This document shows positions 38,503 to 49,200 of a stretch of 64,000 bases of DNA, one piece after another. Below the pieces are notes generated by a model. The model did no database searches, was not told the DNA's origin, and saw only the letters and a program-made list of their open reading frames with translations. A program made the position numbers and the translations under genes. The DNA comes from Paracidovorax avenae (GTDB lineage: Bacteria; Pseudomonadota; Gammaproteobacteria; Burkholderiales; Burkholderiaceae_C): contig NZ_CP156079.1 in the NCBI RefSeq assembly GCF_040892545.1, positions 744,001-808,000 of the forward strand. Direction: 5' to 3'. Numbering within the stretch: position 1 is the first letter of the stretch; every line of letters begins with the position of its first letter.

Positions 38503-41500
38503 ATGCGTCAAGGCATGGGGGGAGGGCGCGCGCGTCCTGTTCGGGCGTGGGTGATTCTGGCGACGCGCCTGGCATTGGCGCTGGCCGCGCTGGTTTTGCT
38601 GAGCGCCCGCGCGGGCAGCCCGGAGGTGTCGCGCGGCCTGGCATGGCTGCAGGCACAGGTCGGGGCGGACGGCGCGCTCGCGGGCGATGCACGCGGCGCC
38701 CATCCGCTGCAGGCGCTTTCCGAAACCGTCCGCACCCTGGCCGTGCTGTCCGGCCCGTCTGCCGTCGCACCCACGCTGACTGCACGACTGGCGGCAGAGG
38801 CGGGAGACGACACCGAATGGATGGCGCGGGCTGCCCTGGCATTGCGCACTGCGGGCCGACAGTCCGATTCCCTGGAGGCTTCGCTGCGCGCGCGCCAGGC
38901 GGCCGATGGCGGCTTCCCGGCATCGGCCGGGCCTTCCGAACCCTCCACGCTCCTCGATACGCTCTGGGCCCATGACGCGCTGGCGCTGGCCGACGGCGGT
39001 ACCTTCGCGGGCGCGGCGCGCGCCCGGGCATGGCTGCGTGCCGTACAGCAGGCCGACGGCGGCATGGCGGGCGAATCCGCCGGGGCGCGCGTGCAGGCTA
39101 CGGCCCTGGCCGTCCAGGCATTCACGCCCGGCGCCGCGGCGGATGCCGCACAGCAGGCGGCAGTGCTGCCCATGGTGGCATGGCTGACGGACCGGCAGCA
39201 GGCCGACGGCAGCTGGCACGGCAGCGTCTATCTCACCGCGATGGGCCTGCACGCGCTCACGCTGCAGGGGGCGGATTCCGCAGCGCGCGGTGCCGCCCGG
39301 CAATGGCTCGTGGCCGCGCAGGCTGCGGACGGCAGCTGGTCGGGTGATGCCTTCCTGACGGCCGTCGCATTGCGCGCCCTGGCGGCGGCCCCCCCCGCCA
39401 CGCCCGTGGCCGCGGCCCTGGCCGGCCGGGTGGTGGATGCCGCCAGCGGCCAGCCCCTGGCGGGTGCCACGGTGGAACTCTCGGGTGCCGCGGCGCAGGC
39501 CGCCACCTCCGGCACGCAAGGGGCCTTCCGGTTCTCCGGGCTCGCCGCGGGCCGGTATGAACTGCGCGTGGCGCTGGCCGGCTACGCGGCGCTGGTGCGG
39601 CCGGCGGAACTGGCCACCGGGCAGCAACTGGACCTGGGCCTGCTGGCCCTGGCGGGAACATCCACCACGGGGACGGTCCGCGGACAGGTGCTCGATGCGT
39701 CGGGCGCGCCCGTCGGTGATGCGCTCGTGGCGCTGGACGGCGGCGCAGGCGCACGCACCGACACGCAGGGCCGCTACCGCATCGACGGCGTGGCGCCGGG
39801 CACCGTCCGCCTCACGGCCTCGCACGACGGCTTCCGCGCCGTGCAGGCCAGCGGCACCCTCGCTGCGGGGCAGACGCTGGTGTTCTCGCCCACGCTCACG
39901 GCGTCGTCCGAGCCGGCTCCCCAGCCCACGGCGGCGCGTTTCAAGGGCCGCGCCGTGGATGCGCAGGGCCAGGGCCTCGGCGGCGTGTCGGTGGCCATTG
40001 GCGCCGCCACCACGGGCGCCACCGGTGCCACGGGATCGTTCGACCTGCAGGCACCCGCCGGCAATTACCGCGTGGCTTTCTCCCGCAGCGGCTACCGCTC
40101 CGCATCCGCCGACGTGCTGGCCGCGTCCGGCTCCGTGGTGGATTTCGGCGATGTCGTGCTGCAGACCGTGCGCACCAGCACCGAGGTCGCGGGCCGCGTC
40201 ACCGATGCCGACACCGGCTCTGCCATCGCCAATGCGGAGGTGTCGGGCGGCGGCGCCAGCGCGCGCAGCGCGGCCGACGGAAGCTATGCGCTGTCCGGCA
40301 TCACCGCCACCCGGTTCGACCTGCGCGTCGCCGCCGCGGGCTACCTCACCCAGTCCTGGCGCCTGGAGGCCGCCGAGCCCGCGCAGGTGCGCAAGGACTT
40401 CGCGATGGCGCCGGCCGGCACGGGTGCCGTCCGGATCACCGCGCCGGCCGCCTCCATGGGCCAGGCCGGGGCGAACGCATCCGTCGCGGTCACGGCGTCC
40501 GTGGAGCACACCGGCGGCGATCCGCGCGACCTGGTCGCCCAACTCGCGGTGCTCGATGCCCAGGGCGCATCCATCGGCCTCGCGCCGGCCCTTGCGCCGT
40601 CGGGCAGCGAGCCGCTGGGCGCCTTCACGCTGTCGCAGGGCGAGGCGCGGCCGCTGCGCTTCGCCTGGAACACGGGGCAGTTCGCGCCCGGTGCCTACAG
40701 CCTGCTGGTGCGGGTCGTCCAGGCCGGCTCCGCGAGCCGCGAGAACCCGGCGGGCCAGGTGCTCGCCACCCGCAGCCTCCCGCTGGAAATCCGGGGCGAG
40801 GCGCTGTTCGACGGCGCCGTGGCGGCCCATCCGCCGGTCGTGCGCGCACAGGCCGCCACGCCGGTCGATCTGCACGCCGTGATCCGCAGCACGGGCAACC
40901 TCGCGCTGCCCGCCCAGACCTACCGCCTGGCCGTCGTGGACGAGGCGCAGGGCGATACCCTCGCCACGTTCGAGGCCGGCGCAGGCGCGCTGGCGCCGAG
41001 CGCGCCCGCCACGCTGTCGTTCGGCCGCTGGGTACCCACGCGCCCCGGCAGCTTCGCGCTGCGCCTGACCGCTGCCACGGGCGATGCCCAGGGCGTGGCG
41101 CTGGGCCGCCTCTACGCGGGCGACACGGCGACCGGCGCCTACACGGTGGACCGGCCCGTGGTGCCCACGGGGACGCAGACCGTGCGCGCCACGGTGCGCA
41201 TCACGGGCGAGGATGCGGCCACCGGCGGAACCACGAACCCGATGTCCGCGGCCATCAAGTCGGCGATCCAGAAGAGCGTCACCTACGGCGACGTGCAGGC
41301 CGCTGCCTGGACGGCCGGCAACCAGTGCCAGGGCTGCCACGTGCAGACGCAGGCCCTCGTGGGCGGCGAGCTGTCCCGCGGCCTGACCGACCACGATCCG
41401 AAGCTGCGCAACGCCATCTACAACGCCGTGGCCCTCTACCGCCAGCCCGATGGCGCGCTGCGCGACGACGCCTTCGGCTATTCCAAGGCCGAGACGCTGC

Positions 41501-44500
41501 TGAACCTCTGGGCGCTCAACGCCTGGCATAAAAAGGACGAGATCACGCCCACGCTGGCGAGCGCGGCCTCCTACACCCAGCGGGTGCAGGACGGCGACGG
41601 CGGCTGGAGCACCGACTACACGGGCGGCTGGTGGACGGCGCGGGCCTCGCAGACCGCCTTCAACGTCAAGAACCTCGCGGCGGTGGCGGACCAGCTGGGG
41701 CAGCGCAAGCCCTGGGTGCAGCATGTGGCCGAGGTCTTCAGCGAAGGCGGCCCGCTGGCCAATGCGTACTACCTCTTCGCAGACGCGGACATGCTCCTCG
41801 CCAGCGACTACAGCCGCCACACGGTCACCCGGATCCATCCGGACGGAAGCATGACTCCCTATGCGTCCGGCATCTACCGTGCCGCGGGCATGGCGAAGGC
41901 GGCCGACGGCACGCTGTTCGTGGCCGGGCCCACAGGCATCCACCGGGTGCCTGCGGGCGGCGGAGAGCCCACCGTCTTCAGCAACGTGGGCGATGCGGCG
42001 ATGGGGCTGTTCATGGCGCCGTCCGGCGACCTGTACGCCGCGCACTACAGCCAGAACGCGATTTACCGCATTTCCCCGTCGGGCACCGCCGAACTCTTCT
42101 GGTCAGGGGCCCCGTTGGCAGGGCCTACCGGTGTGACTCTGGACGCCGAAGGCCGCCTCGTCGTCGTCAACTACAACGCCCGCAAGATCGTGCGCTTCCG
42201 CCTGGACGACAAGTCCTACGACACGCCCGTCTCGCTGCTCTACGGCAATCCCCGCTCGGTGGTGAAGGAAGGCTCCGGCTGGCTGGTGGGCACGAACAAC
42301 GGCGCCTACCGCTTCAACGCCGACTGGCAGGGCCAGCGCCTGAGCTTCGCTCCGGCCGAGGGCGTGGCAGTGATGCCCGATGGCGCCATCTTCACCTCCG
42401 ACGGCGGCCAGCGCGTCTACAAGCTGGCCGCGCAGGCACCCGACGTGGATGCGCTCGTCGCCGGCTACGACGCATCGGCGCAGCGCGGTGCGCAGTGGCT
42501 GCTCAACGACGCCAACATCAACCCGTCGAGCAACCTCGAGCTCGCGCACCAGCTGATCGGCCTGGGCAGCGCCCAGCGCCGCTTCGCCGGCACGCCGCTG
42601 GCGCAGACCCTGCACGACCGCATGGCGGCCGTGGGCGCGGCGCTGAAGGCGCACCAGCGCGCGGACGGCGGCTGGGGCTGGTACGACTACCACGGCAGCG
42701 ATTCGATGGTCACGGCCCAGGTGGGCTATGCGCTCGACTACCTGAACCCGAGCCCGCAGGATCCCTACATCCTCAATGCGGTGCAGTTCCTGCTGGCGCG
42801 CCAGCAGGCCGACGGCTCGTGGATGAGCGAGAACGGCCTCTTCACCACGCGCTACGGCGCCACCTCGTGGGTGGAAGTCTGGCTGCCCGTGGCGCTGGAA
42901 CGGGTGGGCGGCATCGACACCGACCTGCGCCTGCGCTTCGCGCCCGACGTGCACCTGGCCAACCCGTCGCTCGCGCCCACGCAGTCCGCGGCGCAACCCG
43001 ACGGGTCCACGGACTACCTCTGGAAGCTGGTCGGCGTGACCACCAAGGCCCGCCAGATCGAGTTCGACCTGACATTGGACGGCCTGCGGCCCGGCGAAAC
43101 CCGGCCCGCGTCCACCGACGCCGTGCTCACCTTCCGCAACAGCTTCCTGGGCGACAGCGTGGATGCTCCCGTTGATGTGCCTGCCGTGAAGGCCTCGGCC
43201 TATCTGGGCATCGGCGTGTCCACCGACCGGGCCACCTATCCAGCGCGCACGCCGGTGGCCATCACCGCCCGGGTGAGCAACTCCGGCGCGGGTGCCGCGT
43301 CCGGCCACGTGGGCCTGGCCATCGCCACGCCTGCGGGCGGCACGGTGGCGGACCTGGGTCGCGTGCCCTTCAGCGCGCTTTCTGCCGGTGGCACCATCGA
43401 CTTGCCGGCCTCCTGGAACACTTCCGACACGCAGGTCGGCAGCTACCGCGTGGTGGCGCGCCTGGCCGATGCGGCGGGCCTGCCGGTCGAGGAGGCCGTG
43501 GCGGATTTCCGCATCGTCGCGGCCGCGGACGGCGGCACCGGCCTCACGGCCCGCGTGCAGACCGACCGGCGCAGCTACGAGCCCACGGACACGGTCCGCA
43601 TTGCCAACCGTCTGCAGAACCTCGCGGCCAACCAGGCCTGGAACGACCTGAAAACCACCACCACCGTCACCGGCCCGGACGGCGCCGAGCGCTGGTCCGC
43701 GCAGGCGGCCGTGTCCACGCTGCCGGCCCAGGGCCTGCATGACTTCGGCCATGTGCTGCCGCCTTCCGGCCTGCCCGCGGGCGACTACGCCGTGCGCCTG
43801 GTGGCCCGCAGCGCCGAGGGCGAGACCGTGGCGAGCGCCACCACCGCCTTCACCGTGCGCAGCACGGCCGATACCGGGGCCGGCGTGCGCGGCACGCTGC
43901 AGGCGCAGCCCGCCGTTGCCGCCATCGGCGAGCCCGTGCAGCTGTCGCTCGCGCTGGACAACGCCGGCAACGCCGACGTGCGCAACGCCACGGTGCGCGT
44001 GCGCCTCCTGGACGCCGGCAGCGACCGCGTCGTCGCCACCTTCACGCGTCCGGGCGTGGACCTGGCACGAGGCACGCCGCTGACCCTGTCCTGGCCCTGG
44101 ACGGCCGATGGCACGCCGGGCACCATCTTGCCCGCGGCTGCATCCATCGAGGTCGCCGCCGGCCAGGAAGCCACCCTGTCCACCACCACGATCCAGCTGC
44201 GCCAGGCGGCCCCGGCGGCGACCGTCACCGCGGCCATCGGCGACGGCAGCGATGCGCGCATGCTGGTCCTGGTCGCCTGCAGTGCGGCGGACGACGGACA
44301 GCCGCCATCCGCGGCCTGCGACGAGGCCAAGGCCCAGGCGCTGCGGGACGACCTGGCTGCCCGTGGCCTGACCTCGAAGGTGGTGACCACGCGCGCCGAG
44401 TTCGAAACCGAAATGCGCTGCGGCCGCTACAACGTGTACTGGATCAGCGGCGGCGCGCAGAAGCTCGGCGACGTGGCCGTGCGCGAACTGCGCGAAGCCG

Positions 44501-46137
44501 CCCGCCGCGGCGCCGGCCTGCTGGTCGATGGCGCCACGGCGGACCGCGACGCGGTGCTGCTCGAGGCCATCGGCGTGCAGTCGCAGGGCACGTCCGGCCT
44601 GCAGGGCGCGGTCGCCACGCTCACCGGGCCGGTCTATCCGCAGGGCGGCGGGCTGCCCACGCAGGGCCGGCCGCAGCGCATGGCCGTGCAGGGCGCCACC
44701 GTCCAGGCCACGCTCACGGGCGGCGGTGTGGCGGTGGCCGGCCGTGCCATCGGCCGCGGCCGGGGCCTCGCCATGGCCTTCAGCCTGTCCACGCTGCTGG
44801 CGCGCCCCGGCGCAGGCACGGATGCATTCCTGGGCGCGTTCGTCAGCGACACGCTGCAGTACCTTACCGTGCCCGCCGTGAACACCCGCGTGCCCGGCAG
44901 CCTGCAGAGCCTGTCCACCGTGCTGCGCAACCCCGGCACCCAAGCCCTGCAGGTGACGGTGCGGGCGCGGTTGCCGCAGGGCGCGCAGGCCCTGGACGCC
45001 ATTCCCGACGCCACCGGCAGCGTGGCGGGCGCTTCGGTCGTCGAATGGAGCGTGCCGCTCGCGGCCGGTGCTTCGACGCAGCTGATCCTGCACGCCACGG
45101 CCAACGCGCCAGGCCGCTACGACGTGCCGTGGGAGATCTCCGCGGTCGTGGCGGGCGCGTCCGGTGGGGCGCCCGCGGTGCAGACGCTCGCGCAGTCCTT
45201 CGAGATCCGCGACGCCATGAACCTGGCGCGCGACGCGCAGGCCGCGGCCGATGCGTTCGCGGCAGCGGGCGGCGGCAGCGCGGCGTCTTCCGCCCGCGAT
45301 GCGGTCGCGTCCGCCGTGCAGTCCATGGGCCAGGGCCTGCCCGCGCAGAGCCTCGCCCCCTGGACCGCCGCCGCCGACGCCCTGCGCGGCGTGGCCGGCA
45401 CGGGGGGCGACGCCGCGCGCGCCGCCATCGCCGAGGCACTGCAGTCCGCCCAGCGGCAACTGTGTGGCCAGTGGGCCTGCATCACCGGCGACCTGGATTT
45501 CCAGGTCCGCGGCCAGGCCGCCCGCGAGGTGCCCCTGCAGGACACCATCGTCGGCAGCCGCACGGTGTTCAACCGCTGCCCGCCGCAGATCAAGGACATC
45601 CCCGTCACCTCGCAGTGGGTGCTGCGGCGCACCGGCGCCACCGTGCAGCACCTGTGGGACAACCTCACGATCCCCGGCTACCAGAACAACCGCCGCGACA
45701 ACGGCTGGCAGGCCCAGGGCCAGAACGGCGACGTGGTGGACGCCACCCTCACCGCCGAATGGCAGGGCCAGGTGCTGCACCTCGACCGCGACAGCTTCCG
45801 CATCGTCGTGCTTCCGCCCGTGCTGGCCGGAAGCGTCAGCGCCAGCCCGGCGCGGGCCCGCGCGGGGCAGAACGTGACCCTGTCGCGCACGGTGCGCAAC
45901 AGCGGGGCCATGGGCAAGGATATTCCCGTGCAACTGCGCGTGGTCAACCTGACCCGGGGCACCGCCTCCGTTGCCTGGAGCCAGTCGATGACGCTGAATC
46001 CCGGCGAGACGAACAGCGGCAACGCCAACTGGCAGGTCCAGGGCGCGGCGGGCGACACGCTGCGCATCGAACTGGTCGCCACCGTGAACGGCACCGTGCA
46101 GGTGCTGGGCACGGCCGGCTTCGCCATCGAGCCCTGA
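38503..46137 (+). CDS. Giant exported mosaic protein: squalene-cyclase-type repeats, beta domains, CxxCH, NHL-like propeller
   Basis: This 2544-residue protein has an N-terminal hydrophobic signal or anchor (about 15-37). Residues 40-305 hold five alpha-helical repeats with the phrase QxADGxW, as in squalene cyclase/prenyltransferase repeats. Residues 307-643 hold four carboxypeptidase-regulatory-like beta modules (e.g. GRVVDAASGQPLAGATVEL). CARDB-like beta domains follow. A c-haem-type CQGCH motif lies at 942-946, then more helical repeats, an NHL/SMP-30-like propeller (about 1090-1315), a third repeat block (about 1327-1470), further CARDB-like domains, and a Rossmann-like domain (about 1920-2110). 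An Ala-rich segment and a last beta domain finish it; no sorting signal or anchor ends the protein. It lies 70 bases upstream of the transglutaminase-like gene, so both are probably exported together. Function unknown. Confidence 0.85.
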   Translation: MRQGMGGGRARPVRAWVILATRLALALAALVLLSARAGSPEVSRGLAWLQAQVGADGALAGDARGAHPLQALSETVRTLAVLSGPSAVAPTLTARLAAEAGDDTEWMARAALALRTAGRQSDSLEASLRARQAADGGFPASAGPSEPSTLLDTLWAHDALALADGGTFAGAARARAWLRAVQQADGGMAGESAGARVQATALAVQAFTPGAAADAAQQAAVLPMVAWLTDRQQADGSWHGSVYLTAMGLHALTLQGADSAARGAARQWLVAAQAADGSWSGDAFLTAVALRALAAAPPATPVAAALAGRVVDAASGQPLAGATVELSGAAAQAATSGTQGAFRFSGLAAGRYELRVALAGYAALVRPAELATGQQLDLGLLALAGTSTTGTVRGQVLDASGAPVGDALVALDGGAGARTDTQGRYRIDGVAPGTVRLTASHDGFRAVQASGTLAAGQTLVFSPTLTASSEPAPQPTAARFKGRAVDAQGQGLGGVSVAIGAATTGATGATGSFDLQAPAGNYRVAFSRSGYRSASADVLAASGSVVDFGDVVLQTVRTSTEVAGRVTDADTGSAIANAEVSGGGASARSAADGSYALSGITATRFDLRVAAAGYLTQSWRLEAAEPAQVRKDFAMAPAGTGAVRITAPAASMGQAGANASVAVTASVEHTGGDPRDLVAQLAVLDAQGASIGLAPALAPSGSEPLGAFTLSQGEARPLRFAWNTGQFAPGAYSLLVRVVQAGSASRENPAGQVLATRSLPLEIRGEALFDGAVAAHPPVVRAQAATPVDLHAVIRSTGNLALPAQTYRLAVVDEAQGDTLATFEAGAGALAPSAPATLSFGRWVPTRPGSFALRLTAATGDAQGVALGRLYAGDTATGAYTVDRPVVPTGTQTVRATVRITGEDAATGGTTNPMSAAIKSAIQKSVTYGDVQAAAWTAGNQCQGCHVQTQALVGGELSRGLTDHDPKLRNAIYNAVALYRQPDGALRDDAFGYSKAETLLNLWALNAWHKKDEITPTLASAASYTQRVQDGDGGWSTDYTGGWWTARASQTAFNVKNLAAVADQLGQRKPWVQHVAEVFSEGGPLANAYYLFADADMLLASDYSRHTVTRIHPDGSMTPYASGIYRAAGMAKAADGTLFVAGPTGIHRVPAGGGEPTVFSNVGDAAMGLFMAPSGDLYAAHYSQNAIYRISPSGTAELFWSGAPLAGPTGVTLDAEGRLVVVNYNARKIVRFRLDDKSYDTPVSLLYGNPRSVVKEGSGWLVGTNNGAYRFNADWQGQRLSFAPAEGVAVMPDGAIFTSDGGQRVYKLAAQAPDVDALVAGYDASAQRGAQWLLNDANINPSSNLELAHQLIGLGSAQRRFAGTPLAQTLHDRMAAVGAALKAHQRADGGWGWYDYHGSDSMVTAQVGYALDYLNPSPQDPYILNAVQFLLARQQADGSWMSENGLFTTRYGATSWVEVWLPVALERVGGIDTDLRLRFAPDVHLANPSLAPTQSAAQPDGSTDYLWKLVGVTTKARQIEFDLTLDGLRPGETRPASTDAVLTFRNSFLGDSVDAPVDVPAVKASAYLGIGVSTDRATYPARTPVAITARVSNSGAGAASGHVGLAIATPAGGTVADLGRVPFSALSAGGTIDLPASWNTSDTQVGSYRVVARLADAAGLPVEEAVADFRIVAAADGGTGLTARVQTDRRSYEPTDTVRIANRLQNLAANQAWNDLKTTTTVTGPDGAERWSAQAAVSTLPAQGLHDFGHVLPPSGLPAGDYAVRLVARSAEGETVASATTAFTVRSTADTGAGVRGTLQAQPAVAAIGEPVQLSLALDNAGNADVRNATVRVRLLDAGSDRVVATFTRPGVDLARGTPLTLSWPWTADGTPGTILPAAASIEVAAGQEATLSTTTIQLRQAAPAATVTAAIGDGSDARMLVLVACSAADDGQPPSAACDEAKAQALRDDLAARGLTSKVVTTRAEFETEMRCGRYNVYWISGGAQKLGDVAVRELREAARRGAGLLVDGATADRDAVLLEAIGVQSQGTSGLQGAVATLTGPVYPQGGGLPTQGRPQRMAVQGATVQATLTGGGVAVAGRAIGRGRGLAMAFSLSTLLARPGAGTDAFLGAFVSDTLQYLTVPAVNTRVPGSLQSLSTVLRNPGTQALQVTVRARLPQGAQALDAIPDATGSVAGASVVEWSVPLAAGASTQLILHATANAPGRYDVPWEISAVVAGASGGAPAVQTLAQSFEIRDAMNLARDAQAAADAFAAAGGGSAASSARDAVASAVQSMGQGLPAQSLAPWTAAADALRGVAGTGGDAARAAIAEALQSAQRQLCGQWACITGDLDFQVRGQAAREVPLQDTIVGSRTVFNRCPPQIKDIPVTSQWVLRRTGATVQHLWDNLTIPGYQNNRRDNGWQAQGQNGDVVDATLTAEWQGQVLHLDRDSFRIVVLPPVLAGSVSASPARARAGQNVTLSRTVRNSGAMGKDIPVQLRVVNLTRGTASVAWSQSMTLNPGETNSGNANWQVQGAAGDTLRIELVATVNGTVQVLGTAGFAIEP

Positions 46138-46207
46138 CCGGAGGCGGACGCACAGCATGCCAACGACACCGCACTGCATCTCAAAGAAATCGAGGGAGAA
46201 CCCATCC

Positions 46208-49200
46208 ATGCCATCGTCGAACACCCGCCATGCGTGGCGCCCGGTTCTGCGGCCCGTCGGCGGCTTTGTCATCGCGGCCCAGCTCGCGCTGGCGCTGCAG
46301 CCGCTGAGTGCGCTGGCGCAGGACGGCAGCGGCAACGCCGCCGCGTCCAGCCCGCTCGCCCAGTCGCAGCTGCGGCGCGCGGCGCAGTGGCAGCAGCGCG
46401 TGGAGACCGCGCGCGTCGCGCAGGCCCAGGCCGCCCAGCCGGCCGGCGCGCAGGCCAGCGAGCGCACCAGCCGCAACCTGGTGCGCGTGCATGACCTGGT
46501 GCGCAAGCTCGCGGGGCGTGCCGCAGCGCCGGACGTGGCGGGCCGCAAGAGCGCGGCCACCGCCATGCCATCCACCGCGCGGGCAGCCACCGCCGCGCCT
46601 GACGATGCCGACCGCGCGCAGATGGCCCAGCTGCTCGACGCCATCGATTCCGACACCGATGCCGTGCTGGCCGACTTCGAGGCCCAGGGCGCGGAACTGC
46701 GCGGGCGTGCCGTGGGCGCGGAAATCCTGGCCCGGCACGACGCGGCCCACACGGCCGTCCGCCTGCGCGCGGAAGAACTGCGCGGCCTGATCCGCCAATG
46801 GCGCCAGGCACCCGGCGATGCCGCCGTGCAGGCCCTGGCCGCCTATTTCGAGCGCTATCCCGCCGCCAAGCCCCAGGTGCCCACGGGCGCGGGACCGCTG
46901 CCCTGGAGCACACCGAAACCCACGGAACGCCTGCCTGCGGAAACCCGCGCCGCCTGGTACCGCCACACATACGCCGCCGAGGGTGTGCAGCTGGCCCAGG
47001 CCGGCTCCGGCCCGGGTGGACTGCATTTCGACATGCCGCCCGAGCCCGGCGAGGCACCGGTGGCCGACGACCTGGCGGCCACGCCCGAAGTCACCCTCAC
47101 CGCCGCGATCCGCGCCAAGGCCGAGGAGCTGGGCCGCAACCCGGTGGACATCCAGAACTGGGTGCGCAACACCATCGAATGGGTGCCCACCTGGGGAGCC
47201 ATCCAGAACGCCCAGGACACGCTGGACAAGCGGCGCGGCAACGCCATCGACATCGCCGGCCTGCAGATTGCCCTGCTGCGCGCGGCCGGCATTCCGGCCC
47301 GCTACCAGTTCGGCACCGTGCAGGTCCCCATCGCCCAGGCGATGAACTGGGTCGGCAACGCGCAGAACGCACAGGCCGCGCAGCAACTGATGGCGCAGGG
47401 CGGCATCGCCACGCGCCTGCTGGTGAGCGACGGCCAGCCCGTGGCCCTGCGCATGGAACACGCCTGGGTGCAGGCCTACGTGAACTGGGCACCCGCGCGC
47501 GGCTCGGTCAACGGCAGCGCCACGCAGCACCCGAACCCGCAGGGCCCGCTCAATGCCTGGGTGCCGCTGGATGCGAGCTTCAAGCAATACGACTATGCCG
47601 CCGGCATGGACCTGCAGGCCGCCGTGCCGCTCGATGCCCAGGCCCTGCTCGCCGCGGCGCAGAGCGGCGCCACCGTGAACGCGCAGGAAGGCTGGGTGCA
47701 GAACCTCAACCAGGCGGCCATCCAGGCCCGGATGGAGGATTACCAGGCGCGCCTGAAGGCCTACATCGACGGCCGCAAGCCCGATGCCACCGTGGGCGAT
47801 GTCATCGGCCGCAAGATCGTGGCCCAAAGGGTGTCCAGCGTGCTCGTGGGTGTCACGCCCCTGGCGCGCGTCCAGGCCGCGCAGCAGGCCACTGCCGTGC
47901 CCGAGGCCCTGCGCCACCGCTTCCGCTACACCCTGTCGGACGCCTGGGGCAACGAACTGCTCATCTACACCCAGGCCACGAGCGAACTCGTGGGCCGCCG
48001 CTTCACCCTGGGCTACGAGCCGGCCGACACCGCGAGCGCGGACCTGATCGCCAGCTACCTGCCCAAGCCGCATGCGGACGGCAGCCCGATCCAGCCCAGC
48101 GAGCTGCCCACCAGCCTGCCGGGCTACCTGATCCGGCTCAAGCCGCGCCTGATGCTGGACGGCCAGGTGGTGGCGCAGGGCACGCAGGCCGTGACGATGG
48201 GGTCCGAACTGGTGGGCCAGGGCGGCTTCTCCGTGCTCGGCGATGCATCGCAACAATGGGACCTGAATTCGGACGCGAGCCATGTGGCGGGCCAGGCCAC
48301 GGCCATCGGCATCAGCGCCGGAGGCATCAGCGCGCGGCAACTGGATGCCTTGAAGGACCGGCTGGAACAGGCCAAGGGCCTGCTGCAGGCCGGCAGCGTG
48401 GAAGGCCTGACGGGCGAGCGCCTGAGCGGCGACCTGCTCACCGCCGTGATCTGGAGCTGGTTCGCGGCCACGGAAAGCCACAGCCGGCTGAGCCAAAACG
48501 CCGCCGGCATGGTGGAGAACCCGGGGCTGAGCTACGGGCTGTTCCACGCGGTGGCGCAACCCGTGTACAGCTGGGGCGTGGTGCGGCGGGTGGAGTTCCC
48601 CGGCGTGAACATCGACATCGGGCACATGCGCAACCTGGCCTGGTCGCGGAGCAACGACAAGGCCCAATGGGTGGCGTACAACCGGATGCGGGGCCAGTAC
48701 ATGAGTGCGCTGGAGCACGCGGTGCCGGAGCGTTTCTTCAACGATCCGGCGAAATGCAACCTGGCAGGCAGCGCCAATCCGGTGGCCGGGCTGCCGGACT
48801 GCCCCCAGGGCATCAGCGCAGTGAAAGCGCTGGGGCTGGCTGCGCAGCAGGGCCAGAAGATCTACACGATCACGCCGCAGGTCTATGCGAACCAGCCCAA
48901 CATCGTGAACACGGCGCTGGTGGCGCACAGCCCAAGCACGCGGGCAAAAGTGCAGGCGGCGCTGGACGAGGGCAAGGAGGTGACCATCCACGAGGCGCCG
49001 ATTGCGCAGAGCGGGTGGGTGGGGGCGGGATTTACGGTGATCGAGGAGGGGACAGGGGCGGGGGCTTACACAATTGAAGGGGGCAGTAATGGAGGAGGCT
49101 TGTACGAGTTTATCGTTGGCGCAGGCATAGGCGCACTTTTGATTGCCTCCGGTCTTATTGTCGGCCAGGCGTTCAGTGCATTGATGCTTTCTACTTTTGG

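Noticed and set aside
38488-46752. Very long open frames on the minus strand opposite the giant gene
   Set aside because: They run antisense to a protein with clear domains, are Arg/Gly/His-rich and show no domain of their own; this is a known effect of high-GC codon use.
46181-48991. 936-codon minus-strand frame opposite the toxin candidate
   Set aside because: Same GC-driven shadow effect; no start context or domain, and it overlaps a well-supported gene.
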